From positions 242,837-306,836 of the forward strand of contig JAKVCA010000015.1 in assembly GCA_022448315.1 (NCBI GenBank): a stretch of DNA of 64,000 nucleotides. Reading direction: 5' to 3'. A program made the position numbers and the translations under genes. The notes beneath the pieces were generated by a model. It ran no database searches and was not told the DNA's origin. It saw only the letters and a list, made by a program, of their open reading frames with translations. Shown here one piece after another: positions 9,725 to 18,689 of the stretch. Each line of letters begins with the position of its first letter. Position 1 is the stretch's first letter. This DNA comes from Pirellulaceae bacterium. GTDB taxonomy: Bacteria; Planctomycetota; Planctomycetia; Pirellulales; Pirellulaceae.

Positions 9725-10300
9725 CGGAATCTCCATGAGATGGCTTAGTTCAAAAAAACCCCGGCGGGACGGAGAGCGTTTAAGCCGAACTCCAGTCCCA
9801 TTTAAACCTACAACCCGTCTGAGGTCTCGAGAACAGGAGAAGAGATAAAAAAGAATGATGTTTGTCGGTTCTTCGCATCGGTTTGATCGATCCCTCGGAA
9901 CACGCGCACTCGTTTTTGTCTGGGGTTTCGGAACGATCGCCAACGATTCGATGAGAAGGTTGGACCATCCGGATCCCTTTTGGCATGGTATATGCACTTT
10001 AATGGACTGACTTGAGACAACTGCCAACTCGGTCCCCAAACCATGAATTGATCCCGTCATGGATCTTTGCAGTCTCGCCATTTTGGGACCTTTTACTGGC
10101 TGGACTTGGACCAGAAAGTTGTAACACTTGATTGGTGACTAGCCAAGAAACTGCCGATTCAGAAAAAGGGCAGCCATTGCCTCCAAGCAAAAGCGAGTAG
10201 GCAATGGCCCAGACGCCCATCGATGATTTTATCTGAATCAAGCGTTGAGGCTGATGATCATCGTCGGCCTAGCACTTTCGTAACGAGAGAGGTGAAACAG
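9725..10300. other. Intergenic region between divergent genes
   Basis: This 576-base stretch separates the minus-strand lectin-like gene from the plus-strand YugP-type gene and must hold both promoters. Open frames exist on the minus strand, but none has a convincing start or recognisable protein. I see no RNA gene or terminator. Confidence 0.6.
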
Positions 10301-10996
10301 ATGTTTTTTTTCGACATGGGCTACATCTTGATGGTGATGCTTCCGGGCCTGCTGATCAGCGGTGCGGCCAGTCTGGCGGTTCGGTCCGCTTTCAATAAGT
10401 ATTCACAAGTTGGATCCATGAGGAACATCACGGGTGCCCAAGCCGCACAAACCATGCTGGACAACGCGGGCATTCATGATGTCACTATCGTGCAGACCCA
10501 GGGTTTTTTGAGCGATCACTACAACCCCACCAATAAAACACTCGCTCTTTCTCCGGGCGTGTATCAGAGTACTTCCGTCGCAGCGATCGGTATTGCCTGT
10601 CACGAAGCGGGTCATGCCATGCAGCATGCTCACGGCTACGTCCCCATGTGGATTCGTTCCGCATTGGTTCCCGCAGCGAACATTGGCTCGTACCTCGGTT
10701 ACATCGTGATGGCGATGGGGGCCTTGTTCAGTCCTTCCATGGTGATTGTGGGAGCCGTCTTGTTTTCGGCAGTCGTCTTATTCCAGTTGGTGACATTGCC
10801 CGTGGAATTTGATGCATCGGCCCGTGCCAAGCGTGAAGTGGTGGCCCAGGGAATTCTCTATCCCGAAGAGCAGACGGGTGTGAATCGAGTGCTGAATGCG
10901 GCTGCCATGACCTATGTGGCTGCGGTCATCACCAGTTTGTTGACGATCGCCTATTACTTGATGCGTGCTGGCTTGCTCGGCGGAAGCGACGATTAG
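10301..10996 (+). CDS. YugP-family neutral zinc metallopeptidase
   Basis: The 231-residue membrane protein matches the YugP/DUF2268-like neutral zinc metallopeptidase family, whose substrates are mostly unknown. It has an N-terminal membrane helix (MVMLPGLLISGAAS), the zinc-binding HEAGH motif (HEXXH) near residue 107, and three more hydrophobic segments in the C-terminal half. The conserved LPVEFDASARAK segment follows the third helix. The ATG at 10301 is supported by GAGG 8 bases upstream; the frame is open from 10223 but that extension is charged and lacks a ribosome-binding site. It is probably monocistronic, because the downstream gene is convergent. Confidence 0.92.
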   Translation: MFFFDMGYILMVMLPGLLISGAASLAVRSAFNKYSQVGSMRNITGAQAAQTMLDNAGIHDVTIVQTQGFLSDHYNPTNKTLALSPGVYQSTSVAAIGIACHEAGHAMQHAHGYVPMWIRSALVPAANIGSYLGYIVMAMGALFSPSMVIVGAVLFSAVVLFQLVTLPVEFDASARAKREVVAQGILYPEEQTGVNRVLNAAAMTYVAAVITSLLTIAYYLMRAGLLGGSDD

Positions 10997-11024
10997 GCCG
11001 TTCGTCGAAGGTGTGAGCGGGGCG

Positions 11025-12548
11025 TTATCTAGATTCAACGACAAAGTTAATCAGATGTTCGGACGACGCCCCTTGGGCATGGACGCCTCGAGTGGCGATT
11101 TCCGGTGAGGTGCCCTTCATTTCGAAACGGATACTCCCCCGACCATTTCGCCCCGCCCGTTGGTCCCAAGGTTCTGTGCACGCGAAAATGTAAAGCAGTT
11201 CCTGCTTGCCATCATCGAAAGTCGGAACCAGAGTCACCTTGTGCGATCGTTGGCCAGCAATTTTTTGCGGCGGCTGATGGGCGGGGTGGATCCGAGTCCC
11301 CGTCAGTATGCCGCGTGGATTGGAGTATTCCAGCAGGTAAATGGCCAAGTAGCAGGTCTGATCGGGGGTTATCACCAGTTCGAATCGCTCACCATTCTTC
11401 AAACGGTAACTTCCATCGGGCTTTCGGCTGGTTGCCGAGTACGAAATATTGAGATCAAACTCATGATGGAAGTTGGGAAGTGTGGGGTGAGTTCCTGTTG
11501 AGTTCGCAACGAAGTTATTCCAGGCGACGATTTGTTGAGCTTCAAATTGCTCATTCGTATAAATCTGCTGGCTCCAGCCAAACAGGGTGATGGAGAGGCC
11601 GATGAGTAATGCGATGATCACCATTCTTTTGCCACCATGCATGGCCCGTTTTTTTGTCTTTTGAAACGCTAAAGCGTGTTTTAGCGCATCCGCGATCTGC
11701 TTGCAGTTTGAGTAGCGATCCTCAGGCAGAGGAGCGACAGCCTTGGTGGCAATTTTCGAGAGCCAGCTATACTTGCTGGAATGACTTGCGTCCTGCAATG
11801 CACCCTGATCTTTCTGGCCTGTCATGTGAATCAGATGATTCATGATTGCCCCAAGAGAAAAGACGTCACTTTCGATTTGAGCCGGTGGCCTGTTGGGCCG
11901 TTGGAATTCGGGCGCGCGAAAGTCAGCCGTTCCTGGGGCGGCAAGGTCGGAGGTTGAACCGACTCGCTGAGCAAGGCCAAAGTCGATAAGAACTGGCGTG
12001 TCATTGTCGTTGATCACAATATTGGCGGGTGAAAGGTCGCCGTGTATCCAGCCACATTCATGCAGCGAGTGGACGGCTTCACAGATTGTGATCATCCAGT
12101 TGGCAAGTCGTTCTGACGTGTCCCCACCTTTGAGACGGGTCGCTCCCAGTTGATTTCCGCCAATGGGTTCGAGAACCAGAAACGGATGCTCCTGCTCCAC
12201 GCCGATGTCGAGGCAGCGAATCACATTGGGATGCTCCACGGCGCATATCGCTCGGGCCTCAGCGACAAAGCGTTCTCGAAGCGGGAAGCTGACGCCAAGA
12301 TACCACTTGATGACGACAGATCGTTGAGCGATGGAATCGTAGCTGAGCAGGACCTGCGCCTGTCCTCCTTGCCCTAGGCGGTCGATCACTCGATACCGCC
12401 CCACGTACTCTGGCATCTCGCGATCTTCAAATGGACCCTCCTGCACAAACGCGGCAAGTCCCTGCAATTGACGAAGCACTTCACTGATGTTGACACCATG
12501 AGAATGGTCTTCAGTTTGCTCCGTCGGCGTCTTTGTAGAATCCGTCAT
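11025..12548 (-). CDS. Membrane-anchored serine/threonine protein kinase
   Basis: The 507-residue protein has an N-terminal Hanks-type kinase domain (about residues 52-295): glycine loop GQGGQAQV, catalytic Lys81, catalytic loop HGDLSPAN (169-176), DFG (189-191) and APE (212-214). One transmembrane helix follows (about 309-326), then an extracytoplasmic C-terminal domain resembling DUF4384 (about 340-500). The catalytic loop reads HGD rather than HRD, so it is a non-RD kinase; loss of the Arg may change how the activation loop regulates it. It lies 207 bases downstream of an ECF sigma factor on the same strand. Pairing of ECF sigma factors with transmembrane kinases is known in Planctomycetes and suggests phosphorylation-dependent signalling. 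The start has no strong ribosome-binding site. Confidence 0.9.
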   Translation of the reverse strand: MTDSTKTPTEQTEDHSHGVNISEVLRQLQGLAAFVQEGPFEDREMPEYVGRYRVIDRLGQGGQAQVLLSYDSIAQRSVVIKWYLGVSFPLRERFVAEARAICAVEHPNVIRCLDIGVEQEHPFLVLEPIGGNQLGATRLKGGDTSERLANWMITICEAVHSLHECGWIHGDLSPANIVINDNDTPVLIDFGLAQRVGSTSDLAAPGTADFRAPEFQRPNRPPAQIESDVFSLGAIMNHLIHMTGQKDQGALQDASHSSKYSWLSKIATKAVAPLPEDRYSNCKQIADALKHALAFQKTKKRAMHGGKRMVIIALLIGLSITLFGWSQQIYTNEQFEAQQIVAWNNFVANSTGTHPTLPNFHHEFDLNISYSATSRKPDGSYRLKNGERFELVITPDQTCYLAIYLLEYSNPRGILTGTRIHPAHQPPQKIAGQRSHKVTLVPTFDDGKQELLYIFACTEPWDQRAGRNGRGSIRFEMKGTSPEIATRGVHAQGASSEHLINFVVESR

Positions 12549-12755
12549 GTCGGAACCGTTTTGGTACTAAGAGAAACGTTGTCGATTTATCATTCCATGG
12601 AGCAGGGGACATGGGCAAAGCGTATTCGCCAGGCCGCGGCCGTTCGTGAGAAGTTCGCGGTGAATTCGCGATCAATTCAAAATCAAGAGACCTGTCAGAC
12701 GGTTGAAACTTTCGAGTCGTCCTGTCGACGAGGTCTCTTGTGGCAAGATCTCGGC

Positions 12756-13349
12756 TCAACGAGGTTTCTCCTTTGGGGCACTCGGATCGTCGATCAGGTG
12801 CTTCAATTTTCGGATCGCGCGCAGGAAACGATTTCGCGCTTCACTCTTGCTAATCCCAAGTTCCTCTCCAACCTCGATGTAACTCTGTTGTCCGAAAATT
12901 CGAAAGTGAATCACCTCACGAAGTTCAGGTTCGAGCTGGTTGATAGCGATCATCAGATTCAGACGGGCTTCACTTTGTTCGGCAACGTCGCTCGGATCGT
13001 TGGCTTCTCCGTGGCCGATGTCCGTCATCTCACCTGATTCGATGAAGACGCTACGTTTTGCCGCTCGATGATGTCGTCTTGCTTTATGAAGATGCCCTTT
13101 GGCGATGCGAAACATCCATGATTTGACCTCGCCGGAGGAGTTCCCCCGGAATCGGTCCCAATCTTGCCAGACCTGCAACAGGCTCTCCTGGACTACGTCT
13201 GAAGTGTCCATCCGAGAGGCATAGGCTCCGCCAAGTTCTCTCGCGCACCAGCGACGCATTCGAGACCTCCAAGCGTGGAGCAGAGCGGGTGTGATCTCAT
13301 TTTGAGAGCTGACACGTTCGAATTCATGCTCTTGTTGGGAATCACTCAT
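12756..13349 (-). CDS. ECF RNA polymerase sigma factor
   Basis: The 197-residue sigma-70-family ECF factor shows region 2 (MDTSDVVQESLLQVWQDWDRFRG...WMFRIAKGHL, with the DVVQE signature) and region 4 (LEPELREVIHFRIFGQQSYIEVGEELGISKSEARNRFLRAIRKLK, a helix-turn-helix). It should recruit RNA polymerase to a dedicated promoter set. The ATG at 13349 is preferred because GAGGAG lies 9 bases upstream; an in-frame extension to 13619 has no family match. No anti-sigma gene is adjacent. The gene directly downstream encodes a membrane kinase, which suggests control by that kinase, as proposed for planctomycete ECF/kinase pairs. The target promoters cannot be identified here. Confidence 0.93.
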   Translation of the reverse strand: MSDSQQEHEFERVSSQNEITPALLHAWRSRMRRWCARELGGAYASRMDTSDVVQESLLQVWQDWDRFRGNSSGEVKSWMFRIAKGHLHKARRHHRAAKRSVFIESGEMTDIGHGEANDPSDVAEQSEARLNLMIAINQLEPELREVIHFRIFGQQSYIEVGEELGISKSEARNRFLRAIRKLKHLIDDPSAPKEKPR

Positions 13350-13926
13350 CTTACCATTCTCCTCGGGAGTCAAAGCGCCTTGACAACGAGGCCCGCAATG
13401 ACAAGGCTCGATCAAGTTGCCGAACCGATGACGGAAGATGACAATAGAATTCAGGTACAACCCAGGCTGGCGCGATTTTTCCAGAGGTGCAATCTGAAAA
13501 CACGGTAAGCTTCCGGCACACAACAATCCCCAGCAGCTTCGGAGTCTATCCGCGTCCGAAAGGTCAATCAAGCAGTTTGCGGTGACCCGGCATGCCCGCG
13601 AAAGCCAGTGATCCATCATCGCAATGGATTCGTAGACAACTGGTACGTTTAGGGGTAGGAATTGACGGACTCAAGACGAGTTTCCCGCCGGGCGAATTTT
13701 GGCGAAAGTCTTTCAACAATCGTTAGGGATGCCGGTTTTCAATTCGATTGAAGATCGGTATGGCTGTATCGTATCGCTCCTGCCGAGTAAGCTAAGAAAC
13801 GGTATCGAGGTTTCCCAACAACGCCCGACCCCTCAGTCGTCGTTCGATGGAATGGAACCTCAATGTAAAGGCATTTGAAAGAACTTGGTTGCTTTAAAGC
13901 GACGGGTCATCGCAGGTAAGTAAGTC
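13350..13926. other. Intergenic region between the ECF sigma gene and the DUF1573 gene
   Basis: This 577-base divergent region contains no supportable gene. It must contain the sigma-factor promoter, and autoregulation would place an ECF-type promoter here, but I could not identify a confident -35/-10 pair. Confidence 0.55.
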
Positions 13927-15093
13927 ATGAAGCTACAAAACATCAAATTGACAACAGGAACCCTGTTTATGCTAGTCGCTGTGGGGCTACTCGGCGGATG
14001 CGATGAAAATAATGGAGATACCGGCTTGCAGGGATTTCGGCAACGTAGTCCTGAAGGTCCGATCGCGACCATTGTCGGGAGCCAGGAATACAATTTTGGA
14101 ACTTCCCAAATTGGTGAAGAAGGATCCCACGTTTTTGAAATACGTAATGACGGAAAGTCACCGTTGACATTGGCGCCAGTCAATCTCGACGAGTCCGGTG
14201 TGGTTGCCCGTGTTGAAGGGAGCCCTGTAGCGCCCGGGGAAACCGCCAGCCTCATCGTCGATTGGACGATCAACTACTACGAAGAGAACTATTTGCAGAA
14301 TGTCGGAGTGGAAACCAACGATCCCGAGTTGGGGATGCTTTCGCTTCGTCTGATGGGAAATGTTCCGCCGTCTGTCCGTCAGCAACGCTCCCGGTTGGGT
14401 TTTCGCAATGTAAGGGCGAGCGAAGGATTCGAGAGTTATTTTGACGTTTATGCTTATTTCGACGACGACTTGGAAGTGATCAGTCACGAATGGCTAGACC
14501 CAGCAACAGAAGCTTTCATGGAAGTAGACTACCAAACACTACCGCCCGACCATGCATCTTTGCAGGAGCAAAAAGATGTCAAATCCGCCGTTAGAGTTTG
14601 GGTTCGTGCCCTGCCGGGGATGCCGTCAGGCGTGTTCAGAGAAGCGATCACAGTCAATATCAACAAAGAAACCAGGCGTCCCATTCAAGTCGCGGTGCTT
14701 GCTGATGTACGCGGTGCTTTTGCAATCGAGGCCGGTCGAGGACTGGATTATGATGCCGAAATCAACGTCGTTGATATGGGGCGAATCAGTCGTTTTTCGA
14801 AGAAAGAGGCGACGCTTAACATCAGCGTGAATCTGACGGAAATAGACGGAGACAAATTGACTCTGACAGTCGAGCAGATTGATCCTGCAGAAGTCCTGCA
14901 GGTCGAGGTGGGAGAGGCTCGGAAAGTTGGCAAGGGGATGGTGATTCCCCTGCAAATGGTATTGCAGGGGAATGGGCAGTCGATCAGTCGCATGGGCCCC
15001 GGCGAGAAACTTTTGGGCCGTGCACGCTTAGTTGCTGAGGGGGGGAGTGATCAGGTTGTCGAATTTTTCGTAAAATTTGCGATCACCCAATAG
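13927..15093 (+). CDS. DUF1573-type exported lipoprotein
   Basis: The 388-residue lipoprotein has a signal sequence ending in a lipobox (LLGGC, Cys about residue 24). An Ig-like DUF1573 domain follows (about 50-145) with the typical pattern FGTSQIGEEGSHVFEIRNDG and SLIVDW. A second beta-rich region occupies the C-terminal half (about 150-385). DUF1573/ASH-like domains are structural beta-sandwich modules found in many exported bacterial proteins, and no enzymatic role is evident. AGG lies about 10 bases before the ATG. The gene stands alone on the plus strand, divergent from the ECF sigma gene and converging on the small lipoprotein at 15238-15450. Confidence 0.83.
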   Translation: MKLQNIKLTTGTLFMLVAVGLLGGCDENNGDTGLQGFRQRSPEGPIATIVGSQEYNFGTSQIGEEGSHVFEIRNDGKSPLTLAPVNLDESGVVARVEGSPVAPGETASLIVDWTINYYEENYLQNVGVETNDPELGMLSLRLMGNVPPSVRQQRSRLGFRNVRASEGFESYFDVYAYFDDDLEVISHEWLDPATEAFMEVDYQTLPPDHASLQEQKDVKSAVRVWVRALPGMPSGVFREAITVNINKETRRPIQVAVLADVRGAFAIEAGRGLDYDAEINVVDMGRISRFSKKEATLNISVNLTEIDGDKLTLTVEQIDPAEVLQVEVGEARKVGKGMVIPLQMVLQGNGQSISRMGPGEKLLGRARLVAEGGSDQVVEFFVKFAITQ

Positions 15094-15168
15094 TTGAATT
15101 TGCGGTCATTTCCTGCTGCAAGTAACTGTCAGGTCCGATGTGATCTGCATCACTCGCGTGGAGTTAAT

Positions 15169-15198
15169 AAAAAAAGACTGCCAACTCAGTTGGCAGTC
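15169..15198 (-). terminator. Rho-independent terminator of the small lipoprotein gene
   Basis: A perfect 9-bp inverted repeat (15176-15184 and 15190-15198) with a 5-base loop is followed on the minus strand by a run of seven T. It lies 40 bases past the stop of the small lipoprotein gene and would end the whole minus-strand run that begins near 26.3 kb. Confidence 0.9.
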
Positions 15199-15237
15199 TC
15201 GCTAGTTACCATAAACCAAGTCGTTTGTTGACTACGA

Positions 15238-15450
15238 CTACTTAGGTACTTCATCGTAGGACTGGCCTGAAGGAGACTGCATGCCCTTCATCTTTTCCAT
15301 GGCGTCCTTCATCATTGCTTCTTTGTCTTTTGCAACCTGCTCGGTTTGCTCTGTGGATACGCCGTCCACAGGCGCAATCTCGGAGGTGCCGCCACAACCA
15401 ATGAAGGCAACGCATGCGACGAGCAATGATAGTGATAAGAGAATTCTCAT
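15238..15450 (-). CDS. Small putative lipoprotein
   Basis: This 70-residue protein is not assigned to any family. It begins with a lipoprotein signal: a hydrophobic stretch ending in FIGCGG, with the lipidated Cys at about residue 19. The mature part is a short acidic segment followed by a Met/Lys-rich helical stretch (KEAMMKDAMEKMKGMQ) and a polar tail. AAGGG lies 8 bases before the ATG and a strong terminator follows, so expression is likely. It is 89 bases downstream of a TPR gene on the same strand and may be the last gene of that cluster. Similar tiny Met-rich lipoproteins are frequent in Planctomycetes. No function is proposed. Confidence 0.75.
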   Translation of the reverse strand: MRILLSLSLLVACVAFIGCGGTSEIAPVDGVSTEQTEQVAKDKEAMMKDAMEKMKGMQSPSGQSYDEVPK

Positions 15451-15539
15451 GGATCAAACCCTTACAAAAAGTGGATCGTGTGAGTGCTGATGTTGTTCAG
15501 AAAGGACGATGACGATTCGCAAAGATCCCGTGCTTGTTG

Positions 15540-16826
15540 TCATGATCCCTTACGGGGAGCCTTAGAATTTAACGAGTCGACAACCGATTGCCAAGCTTTT
15601 GCTTCGCGATTCATGCCTAAATCTTCATAAAACCGGATGACGTCTTGCAAGCCTTTGGGGTCGTTCAGGTTGCCCAGGTTGGCACGCAAAGTTGATTGAA
15701 TGTCGGCACGCATCAGGCGTTCAATCTCGTTGCTGCGGTTGGCAGTGGCGGCGGCTTCTGTGGCCTGACCATTTTCTCTTTGGCAATTGGAAAGGAGATT
15801 CCAAGTTCTCCAGTCCACCGGCCCCGGCCAAATGGTCTTCGCTTTTTCATAAGCTTCAATCGCCTCGGGGAGATTCCGGTGAAATTTGTGATCAATCAGG
15901 CCTTTGGCTCGCCAGTACTCGTAACCTGACTTCTCACCCGGCCATTGGTCAAAATATTTCGCGGCTTCGTCAATCTTTCCCAAGTCGTCCAATGCGCGAA
16001 TGATCGTCGCGATCAGCAGAGGATCTTGCAGTGGTTCCTTGGCATTTTGGATCGCCTTGTCCAGTTGCAAAAGGCAATCCTTGGGAGCCCCTGCGGCCAA
16101 AAACCAGCGGGCCAACGCGACGTATCCGAGCGTCGAGTCCGGCTCTTCATTAATGAAAATCAGGTACTGCTCTGCCTGTGTCTGGTTCGAGGGAGCGACG
16201 CCTAGGGGCCGCAAGCCCATTTGAGCCTCCAACGCTGCATTGGCGGTCAGCGCAAAGAACTCACCCATATACCAATCGCGCAACAGTTTCGGTTGCAGTT
16301 CATCGGGAGCAAGTTCAATGGCTTTCCAGATGTCTTCGACAACCGTGTACGGTCGCCCGACCAGTTCGTTGACTTTCCAAACCCAGAAGTAAGCTTCCTG
16401 GTTGTTTGCATCAAGTTCGATCGCTTTTTTAAAGTGGTTTAACGCGGCACCCGGTTGAAGCTTTTGGGTGGCTTTAAGTCGTCCAAGTTGCACTTGGGCC
16501 TCGGATGCCAAAGGCGAACCCTCATTAATTCGAGACAAATGCAAGATGGCGTCATCGACCACCTTCAAGCCGGCTTCCGCATCGCCGGGGGCGGTCAGAA
16601 GTTCGTCACGGACGAGTGACTCAGCCATGAGCAGATTGGCTTCTGCATCCGAAGGATTCCAACGCAGTGCTTGTCGCAAAAGATGACGCGCTTGACGCCA
16701 CTGTTCGTCTTCAGCAAAGGCCTGAGCCTCGGTCACGCGGGTTCGGACCGAAGCAATTTCGAACATGAACCAAGAGGCTGCCGCAACCGACGCCAGCCCT
16801 AACAGGATGCCTAATTTCTTCAGCAT
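15540..16826 (-). CDS. Membrane-anchored TPR protein (cluster 1)
   Basis: The 428-residue protein has one N-terminal transmembrane helix (about residues 5-25) and then TPR-like helical repeats throughout. Recognisable units include QARHLLRQALRWNPSDAEANLLMAESL (about 45-70) and AALNHFKKAIELDANNQEAYFWVW (about 130-155), with a further unit near 330-350. It was probably placed with its TPR superhelix outside the cytoplasm as a protein-binding scaffold. The start lies 6 bases after the stop of the CRTAC1 gene, so translational coupling is likely. A second TPR/CRTAC1 pair lies at 23.0-26.3 kb with the two genes in the opposite order. The partner is presumably the adjacent CRTAC1 protein; this is inferred from gene context alone. 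Confidence 0.88.
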   Translation of the reverse strand: MLKKLGILLGLASVAAASWFMFEIASVRTRVTEAQAFAEDEQWRQARHLLRQALRWNPSDAEANLLMAESLVRDELLTAPGDAEAGLKVVDDAILHLSRINEGSPLASEAQVQLGRLKATQKLQPGAALNHFKKAIELDANNQEAYFWVWKVNELVGRPYTVVEDIWKAIELAPDELQPKLLRDWYMGEFFALTANAALEAQMGLRPLGVAPSNQTQAEQYLIFINEEPDSTLGYVALARWFLAAGAPKDCLLQLDKAIQNAKEPLQDPLLIATIIRALDDLGKIDEAAKYFDQWPGEKSGYEYWRAKGLIDHKFHRNLPEAIEAYEKAKTIWPGPVDWRTWNLLSNCQRENGQATEAAATANRSNEIERLMRADIQSTLRANLGNLNDPKGLQDVIRFYEDLGMNREAKAWQSVVDSLNSKAPRKGS

Positions 16827-16832
16827 GTTCGA

Positions 16833-18659
16833 TTATTCCGCCAGCTGAGAGAGATCGATGGGGGGGGTGTTTGCTTGCACCCGCCAGTAACGTTGTGTGG
16901 CCATGTCGGCAAGTTCGGAGATCTCACCATCCGACCACAAAATTTTTACGTCGACGGGGCCTTGGTGGTTCCCGATACCAATTAGTACCCGACGATCCGG
17001 GTCGCTCAGGTAACTCCCACCGGCTGACGTGCAATAGACGTGGGTTTTCTCATCGTAGGACACCTCGACTCTTGTGCCCACCGGATGAATTCTAGACTCG
17101 GTGGCCAAGTCAAATCCAATGAATTGGTGAGGATCGTCAGTGTCATTTTCGAGAAGGGCGAAGGGGCTTCCAATGTGTGTCACGCCGATGTCAAGATCCC
17201 CATCGTTGTCGAAGTCGGCCCCGGCCGCACCACGACCCAGATAGGTGCCCTGAAAATACCCTTCGATTTCAGGGGTGAGATCCTTGAACTGGCCCTGACC
17301 GTCGTTGCGGAGGAGTTGGGGTTGCATTTGGTAGGGCGGGTGATTGGGACCCAATACGTGGCCATTGGCAATAAAAAGGTCCACGGCTCCATCCAGATCG
17401 TAGTCGAGACTGACCGTGCCGAATCCGAGCGTCTCATAGCTGGTTCTCGCCACATTGCTCGTCTTGCTTTCGTCAGTGAAGACCAAGCCGCCCCTGTTGC
17501 GGTAGAGCGTATTCTTGTGGGAGTAGAAGTGGGTCAAAAAGATGTCGGGCAGTCCGTCCGTATTGAAGTCACCCGACGCGATGCCCATACTGGCTTCGGG
17601 TTGACCGACATCGCTGGCAGCGGTGCCTGAAAAAACGCCTAGCTCTTGATACAACTGGCCATCAGCATTTTGTGCCGTGGCATTGTCTTGCGTCTTGTTG
17701 TTTTGAGTGTCTCTGTTGAAGGGGTCTTTGGTGCTGAACAGAAAGTTGGGCGTCATATCGTTCGCCACATAGATTTCCGGAACAAGATCCAAGTCAAAAT
17801 CCATGGCGGTGATTGCCAGGCCTTTTCCGTTTTCGGCGACGAGCCCTAGTTCATTGGCCGACTCGATGAAAGTGCCATCGCCCTGATTCAGGTAGACCTG
17901 ATCATCTACTGCCTGATATTCACCCGGTCCGCAGTAACCTTCGACACCGTTGTATCTGCAAATCTTGTAATTGTCCTGTCGAACATCCATGTAGTTCAAC
18001 ACATAGAGATCGAGATCGTTGTCACGATCGACATCAAGCCAGAGCGTGCTTGAACTCCACTGGGAACGGTCCGAAATACCGACTACGAGTGTGACTTCGG
18101 TGAACGTTCCGTCACCCTGATTGCGATAGAGTTTGTTTCGCCCATAGTTCGCGACGAAGATGTCTTCGAAACCGTCGGCATCATAGTCGCCGACGGCCAC
18201 GCCTTGACCGTATTCAAGGTCAAAGGTTGCTCCCGAATCGTCTGAGACGTCGACGAATTGACCTCGGACATTCCGGTACAGGCGGTTGGTGTGCTCTCCC
18301 GTATTTTCGAGATCAGCCGCGAGATAGCTACCGTTGGCAAGATAGACGTCGAGGTAGCCATCTCGATCAAAATCGATCCAGGCCACGCCACCTCCCATGA
18401 CTTCTGGAAGATAGAAGCGGCCGGGTACGGTGTCACTGAAGAAAGAGAAGTCGATGCCACGTTCTTGGGCAACATCGAGAAAGACGGGTGTTGCGTAGTT
18501 CGCGTCGGAACTCGTCGTGCCACTGCTGTCGTCAAGGAGGTCCAGCAATGAAGAAGCCGGTGGAGGCGTCTCAGAATCGACGACATCCACCGGCTTTTGA
18601 TCATTACAACCTGAGAGAACCCAACTCAGAAGTAAAAAACTTAAAAGCGTTCGGTTCAT
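16833..18659 (-). CDS. CRTAC1 family lipoprotein: FG-GAP propeller plus ASPIC/UnbV domain (cluster 1)
   Basis: The 608-residue exported lipoprotein has a lipobox SGC at about residue 18. Residues ~55-480 hold multiple FG-GAP/VCBS blades with calcium-binding-type loops such as DFDRDGYLDVYLANG, DYDADGFEDIFVANYG, DVDRDNDLDLYVLNY and DFDNDGDLDIGV. The C-terminal ~90 residues are an ASPIC/UnbV domain (HPVGTRVEV, SAGGSYLSDPDRRVLIGIG, VKILWSDG). This architecture is named after vertebrate CRTAC1 and is abundant in Planctomycetes; its bacterial role is unknown, with ligand binding or envelope adhesion most often supposed. It precedes the TPR gene by 6 bases and follows the DUF1559 gene by 30, so the three form a likely operon. 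Confidence 0.9.
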   Translation of the reverse strand: MNRTLLSFLLLSWVLSGCNDQKPVDVVDSETPPPASSLLDLLDDSSGTTSSDANYATPVFLDVAQERGIDFSFFSDTVPGRFYLPEVMGGGVAWIDFDRDGYLDVYLANGSYLAADLENTGEHTNRLYRNVRGQFVDVSDDSGATFDLEYGQGVAVGDYDADGFEDIFVANYGRNKLYRNQGDGTFTEVTLVVGISDRSQWSSSTLWLDVDRDNDLDLYVLNYMDVRQDNYKICRYNGVEGYCGPGEYQAVDDQVYLNQGDGTFIESANELGLVAENGKGLAITAMDFDLDLVPEIYVANDMTPNFLFSTKDPFNRDTQNNKTQDNATAQNADGQLYQELGVFSGTAASDVGQPEASMGIASGDFNTDGLPDIFLTHFYSHKNTLYRNRGGLVFTDESKTSNVARTSYETLGFGTVSLDYDLDGAVDLFIANGHVLGPNHPPYQMQPQLLRNDGQGQFKDLTPEIEGYFQGTYLGRGAAGADFDNDGDLDIGVTHIGSPFALLENDTDDPHQFIGFDLATESRIHPVGTRVEVSYDEKTHVYCTSAGGSYLSDPDRRVLIGIGNHQGPVDVKILWSDGEISELADMATQRYWRVQANTPPIDLSQLAE

Positions 18660-18689
18660 TTTCAGGTTGTTATCCGATTTTTCGAAGGA

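Noticed and set aside
9981-9996. A plus-strand sequence (tggcatggtatatgca) resembling a sigma-54 -24/-12 promoter, about 305 bases before the YugP-type gene.
   Set aside because: It fits GG-N10-GC, but matches of this quality are expected by chance in 64 kb, and the spacing to the gene is long.
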